A stretch of DNA of 10,561 nucleotides, taken from Ginkgo biloba. Lineage: Eukaryota; Streptophyta; Ginkgoopsida; Ginkgoales; Ginkgoaceae. Below the pieces are notes generated by a model. The model ran no database searches, was not told where the DNA came from, and saw nothing but the letters and a program-made list of their open reading frames with translations. The position numbers and the translations under genes were made by a program. The stretch lies in assembly GCA_024626585.1 (NCBI GenBank), contig JANKJI010260265.1:1-10561 (forward strand). Direction: 5' to 3'. This document shows, one piece after another, positions 7,453-10,561 of the stretch (positions within the stretch are counted from its first letter, which is position 1; every line of letters begins with the position of its first letter).

Positions 7453-7560
7453 TAGATGGTTATCAATGCTAATTATATAAGAAACTTTAATGGTGATGAT
7501 GATTCTTAGATGCTTATTAATGCCAATTATAATGATAAATTTTAATGGCAATGTTGACTA
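7453..7560 (+). repeat. Two-copy 54-bp tandem duplication
   Basis: Both units (7453-7506 and 7507-7560) begin TAGATG and share TAATTATA and TTTTAATGG-like stretches in register. Identity is about 80% by eye, with differences clustered in the AT-rich middle. No third copy is visible. Confidence 0.55.
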
Positions 7561-9849
7561 TTACTCAAATTGTTAATGTTCAATATTAGTCCTATATGTT
7601 AACAATTGACTTCACATACTTATTAATTATAGATTTCACCATTGTAGAGCATTCTGGATATTATTAATGCGAAGTCATATGAGACATGCGCTTGTTAGAT
7701 GTAGTTGGGTGAAGCATAGGCAAAAGTTTATTTTATTGTGCAAGGTCTTAAATGAGTAGTCCATTGATGATTCTAATTTATTATTATCAATGTAAAAGTT
7801 TTATGTGCAAGATGATTGGTGGATACAATAATTTATCAATAGAATCTTGTTCACAAGTCAAATTTCTTTAGTGTTTTAGTTTTAGATATGTAGTTTATGC
7901 AAGGTCTAATTCCATTAGACAATTTAGAATTCTAATGTAATGCTAAATAGAATCAAAAGAGAACAATTTGGATGAGGCTTTTAGCAACCTATTGTGCATG
8001 TTGTTATACTTGTAATGACATGTTACGAATATACTCTAGATAATTTATATAATTGAAGGACATAGAATGTTTAAGAAATATCCAACTATTTTGTATATGC
8101 ATTACCTTATTACTTTGTGGATGTACATATAAAAGATTGGGATGGCATATTAAACTAATAAGATATTGTGATGTGTGAAAAATAATAATGTAAGCATATT
8201 GAGATTATAGTGCTTGGCATGATAAAGTGATAACTATTATTTATTGTTAATGAATATGATAATGAAAAATAATTATGGACATATTCATAGTTGATTATGG
8301 GAGACATATCAGAGGTTGTATATGTGTGCATTAAAGGTGAGTTGATCTCCTTCAATATTATATACAAAGTCCTTTTGGTGGTATTGCATAATCATAGTTT
8401 TCATCTTAGTAAAAATATTATCTAATTACCTTGATTGAGGTTATAATAGTGTTTGCAAGATTTTTTTTATAGAATTAGGTTGAGTGTCCTAGTAGATTTG
8501 CAATTGAGGTTGGAATGAGTGAATTATTTCAAGTTTTATAAATGAGATACATCGGTGCCAATTTTAGACAATTGTATCATAAGAAAATAATTACAATATT
8601 ATGGATGCTTTGTGAAAGAAGAAAAAGAAATAGATTGTTGAAAAAAATATGGGTGAAGTGTACTATGGGAAACACTTTGGAAAATACGTAAGGTTGCATG
8701 CAGTGATAAGTAAAGTTTAATCAAACTAGTTTTAGGCCAAAACAAATTCAATCAAAGAAACTGTCTACCTAGTTTTTTGAATTTTAAATAGTTCAATTTA
8801 ACTATTTATACTAATTTAAATGGATTTATCAAATAATTATTCACCTAGCATTTGGATTTTAACCAATTTGATAGGATAAATAGATTTATTTAATTATAAA
8901 TTCAATCCATTTTTCTACACACCAAAAGCATTTAATTGATCGAATAGATTGACTTCTTTACTCAACTTTATTCCCTTGTAAAAATAGTTTATTCAAGCTC
9001 TAGTTACATGCAAAAGAGCTTTGATTAAATTTTTTATATTTGAAAATGATTATAATTTTTTAAAAGGAACATAGTTTAATCAAAATAAAATCTCAATTAA
9101 TCTCTATATGGATTATCGAAATGCAATTCAATGGTAGGCCATTAAACCAACTTTTGGATATGTGAAGGAAAATACCAATTTGTCATTTATAATTCCGTGT
9201 AAATACTAGTAAAAGATGTCCAAATTTGTGAGAAAGTTGGTAGAATATAATTTATAATTTTTACTATTTGATTAATTGATTTTTTTTTTAAAATTTTAAA
9301 TTACCAAAATCAATTTTACTTGGGTCAAATAATTACATCAATAACAAAATGTGACTCAATTTTCATTGAAACCTTTGCTCATAATTTTATTCGTATCTTG
9401 TAAGTTTTCCTCTCTCTTCCTTAAGTATTTTTATTTTCCCCTTAATTTTCTTTATTCAAAGTGTTATTATTTTACAAACCACACCTTTAGTTACACCCCA
9501 CACTCTCGTAATTATAGGATTTTTTATCTTATTATTAAAGATAATTTTGTTCCTTATAAACCAAATCCTCTAAATGATCTTTCTTATGCAAATTCCATGT
9601 AAATATGGGCCTAAGATGGTATTTTATTTAATAGAGCTCTCTCCTTTCCCCCCTTCATTTATAAATCATTCTACACAACTCTAATTTTGGGGAATTAAAA
9701 AATTAACTCTGATAAGATCTTCAAGGCTTCTCTAACGTATCTTGGAGACCTTACATTCTTCACACAAATGTCAAGAATTATTATTAATTATAATTTTGGG
9801 GAATTATATTATTTATTTTACAAAAATCTTATTAATTATAATATTAAAT
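7561..9849. other. Long AT-rich stretch without recognisable genes
   Basis: I read all six frames for LTR-element, LINE, hAT/MULE transposase and cellular-gene motifs and found none I can defend. There are only short open frames full of Ile, Tyr and Phe, as expected by chance in AT-rich DNA. A small palindrome AAATAGTT-6 bp-AACTATTT lies near 8787-8808. The stretch from 9300 to 9849 may be the decayed 3' part of the LINE to its right, but nothing there proves it. Confidence 0.4.
9682..9806 (+). repeat. Exact 16-bp direct repeat, 109 bp apart
   Basis: TAATTTTGGGGAATTA occurs at 9682-9697 and again at 9791-9806. TTATTAATTATA also occurs twice close by (9781-9792 and 9829-9840). The exactness contrasts with the decay around it and suggests recent local duplication or a small insertion. 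Confidence 0.5.
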
Positions 9850-10561
9850 GTTCCCAAATGGGCATTCACATTTACTAAATTGCTTATCATGCCAAAAATT
9901 TATTTTTTTCCTCCTTTGTCTAGAGTAGTAATATAATTTTATTTTAGGTAATCTAAGCCTCCTTTTAGGTGAAGCTACAATATATAAATTGGATTTTCCC
10001 CTTCCATTGTTCCCCTAATTATATACTTTTTGTTTGCACCTCCAAAATACTTTTCTCTTAATATATTTCTCCAAGGTTTCTTTTCTTCCTTTAAAAGTTT
10101 CCAACTTATTTTAATTCCTAAATCAAAACTTGTTAATATGGATTCCTAAACCCTTAAGCCACCTTTATCTTTATATTTAATGTTATATCCCTATCTTACC
10201 AACTTATATTTTGCTTTAGTGTTTTATCCTTCCCACATAAATTCATTTAAAGATTATATAATAGTATTCAAAATTTTTTTTAAGGGCCCTAAATAACTAT
10301 AAAAATAAATTGGCATTAATATTAGAATTAATTTAATGAGCACGTGCCTTCCTACCAAATAAAGTTTCTTATTTACCCACACGTTCATCCTATTCATTAT
10401 TATATTTAAGGAAATTCCGCTATCCATTTTTTTTTTCAACTCCAAAAGGAACTCCAAGATATTTAAAAGTTGAACATACTATCATTCCCTTATCATTGGA
10501 ACCTATTACTCACATCTCCCTTTTTTATTGTTCTAAATATTTGTAAATATTGTAACATTAT
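9850..10561 (-). pseudogene. LINE (L1-type) ORF2 remnant, minus strand, cut by the window edge
   Basis: Landmarks of plant LINE ORF2 appear in order on the minus strand. First is FKYLGVPFG at about 10470-10437, the YLG motif at the end of the reverse-transcriptase region. A frame shift next to a poly-A run separates it from VWVNKKLYLVGRHVLIK and MPIYF (in an open stretch at 10457-10254), matching the family's W-x2-K-x-L-x3-GR-x2-LIK...P-x-Y block. Next, in the same frame with stops, come LNEFMWEG, KDKGGLRV and PWRNILREKYF, which fit the family's F-W-G, K-x-x-GGLG and W-x-K-Y positions. INFWHD (9900-9886) is in another frame and fits the later FW-x-D motif. The catalytic F-x-D-D core would lie right of the window. 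Several stops and at least two frame shifts make it dead. The LINE's 3' end is not resolved. Confidence 0.72.

Noticed and set aside
7263-7472. Plus-strand 69-codon frame with a hydrophobic C-terminal half
   Set aside because: AT-rich DNA readily yields Phe/Leu/Ile/Val-rich frames. It lies in featureless sequence and has no promoter-like or motif support.
7640-8700. Possible Ty1/copia gag remnant in the AT-rich stretch
   Set aside because: A few words looked loosely like copia gag, but no zinc knuckle, protease or ordered series of motifs could be found in any frame.
1-10561. CRISPR arrays, tRNA or rRNA genes, bacterial operons, phage-defence systems
   Set aside because: No regularly spaced repeats, no cloverleaf or rRNA-like stretches, and the gene and repeat content is that of a plant nuclear genome.

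Overview
The window looks like intergenic DNA from a large, repeat-rich plant nuclear genome. It is AT-rich, has very few CpG dinucleotides outside one stretch, and is filled with decayed plant-type Ty3/gypsy and L1-type LINE sequence. A gymnosperm is a reasonable guess from the age and density of the elements, but no marker in the window proves it. There are no prokaryotic operons, tRNA or rRNA genes, or CRISPR arrays.

Layout. From 1 to about 1185 lies a minus-strand gag-protease remnant of one Ty3/gypsy element, readable in a single frame broken by stop codons. From about 1200 to 1830 is LTR-like sequence with short interspersed repeats, a (TA)n run and a TGGCGCC-type primer-binding-site fossil. 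From 1833 to 5219 is a second, plus-strand LTR retrotransposon. It has the end of a 5' LTR, an initiator-Met-type primer binding site, a gag remnant with a zinc knuckle, a protease remnant, a polypurine tract and a roughly 900-bp 3' LTR. It has no recognisable reverse transcriptase, RNase H or integrase, so it was either non-autonomous or internally deleted. From 5233 to 5591 is a short coding-looking tail followed by UTR-like sequence and an A11 run, resembling the 3' end of a retrocopied mRNA.

From about 5690 to 6490 is the one gene-like island. It contains an intact single-exon frame for a 144-residue protein (6054-6488) that I cannot assign to a family. The ATG is in good context with an in-frame stop just upstream. 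The stretch holds 26 CpGs in about 850 bp by hand count, against none in the first 300 bp of the window. Upstream are a pyrimidine tract, TATA-like sequences and short upstream ORFs.

From 6540 to about 9850 the DNA is AT-rich and I can assign nothing beyond a 54-bp tandem duplication and short direct repeats. From about 9850 to the right edge is a minus-strand LINE remnant covering the part of ORF2 just after the reverse-transcriptase core.

The parts do not form a pathway. The picture is one small candidate gene embedded in layers of dead retroelements. The points most worth a second look are the unassigned 144-residue gene, the gag-protease-only LTR element, the putative retrocopied mRNA tail, and the two primer-binding-site fossils only about 260 bp apart.
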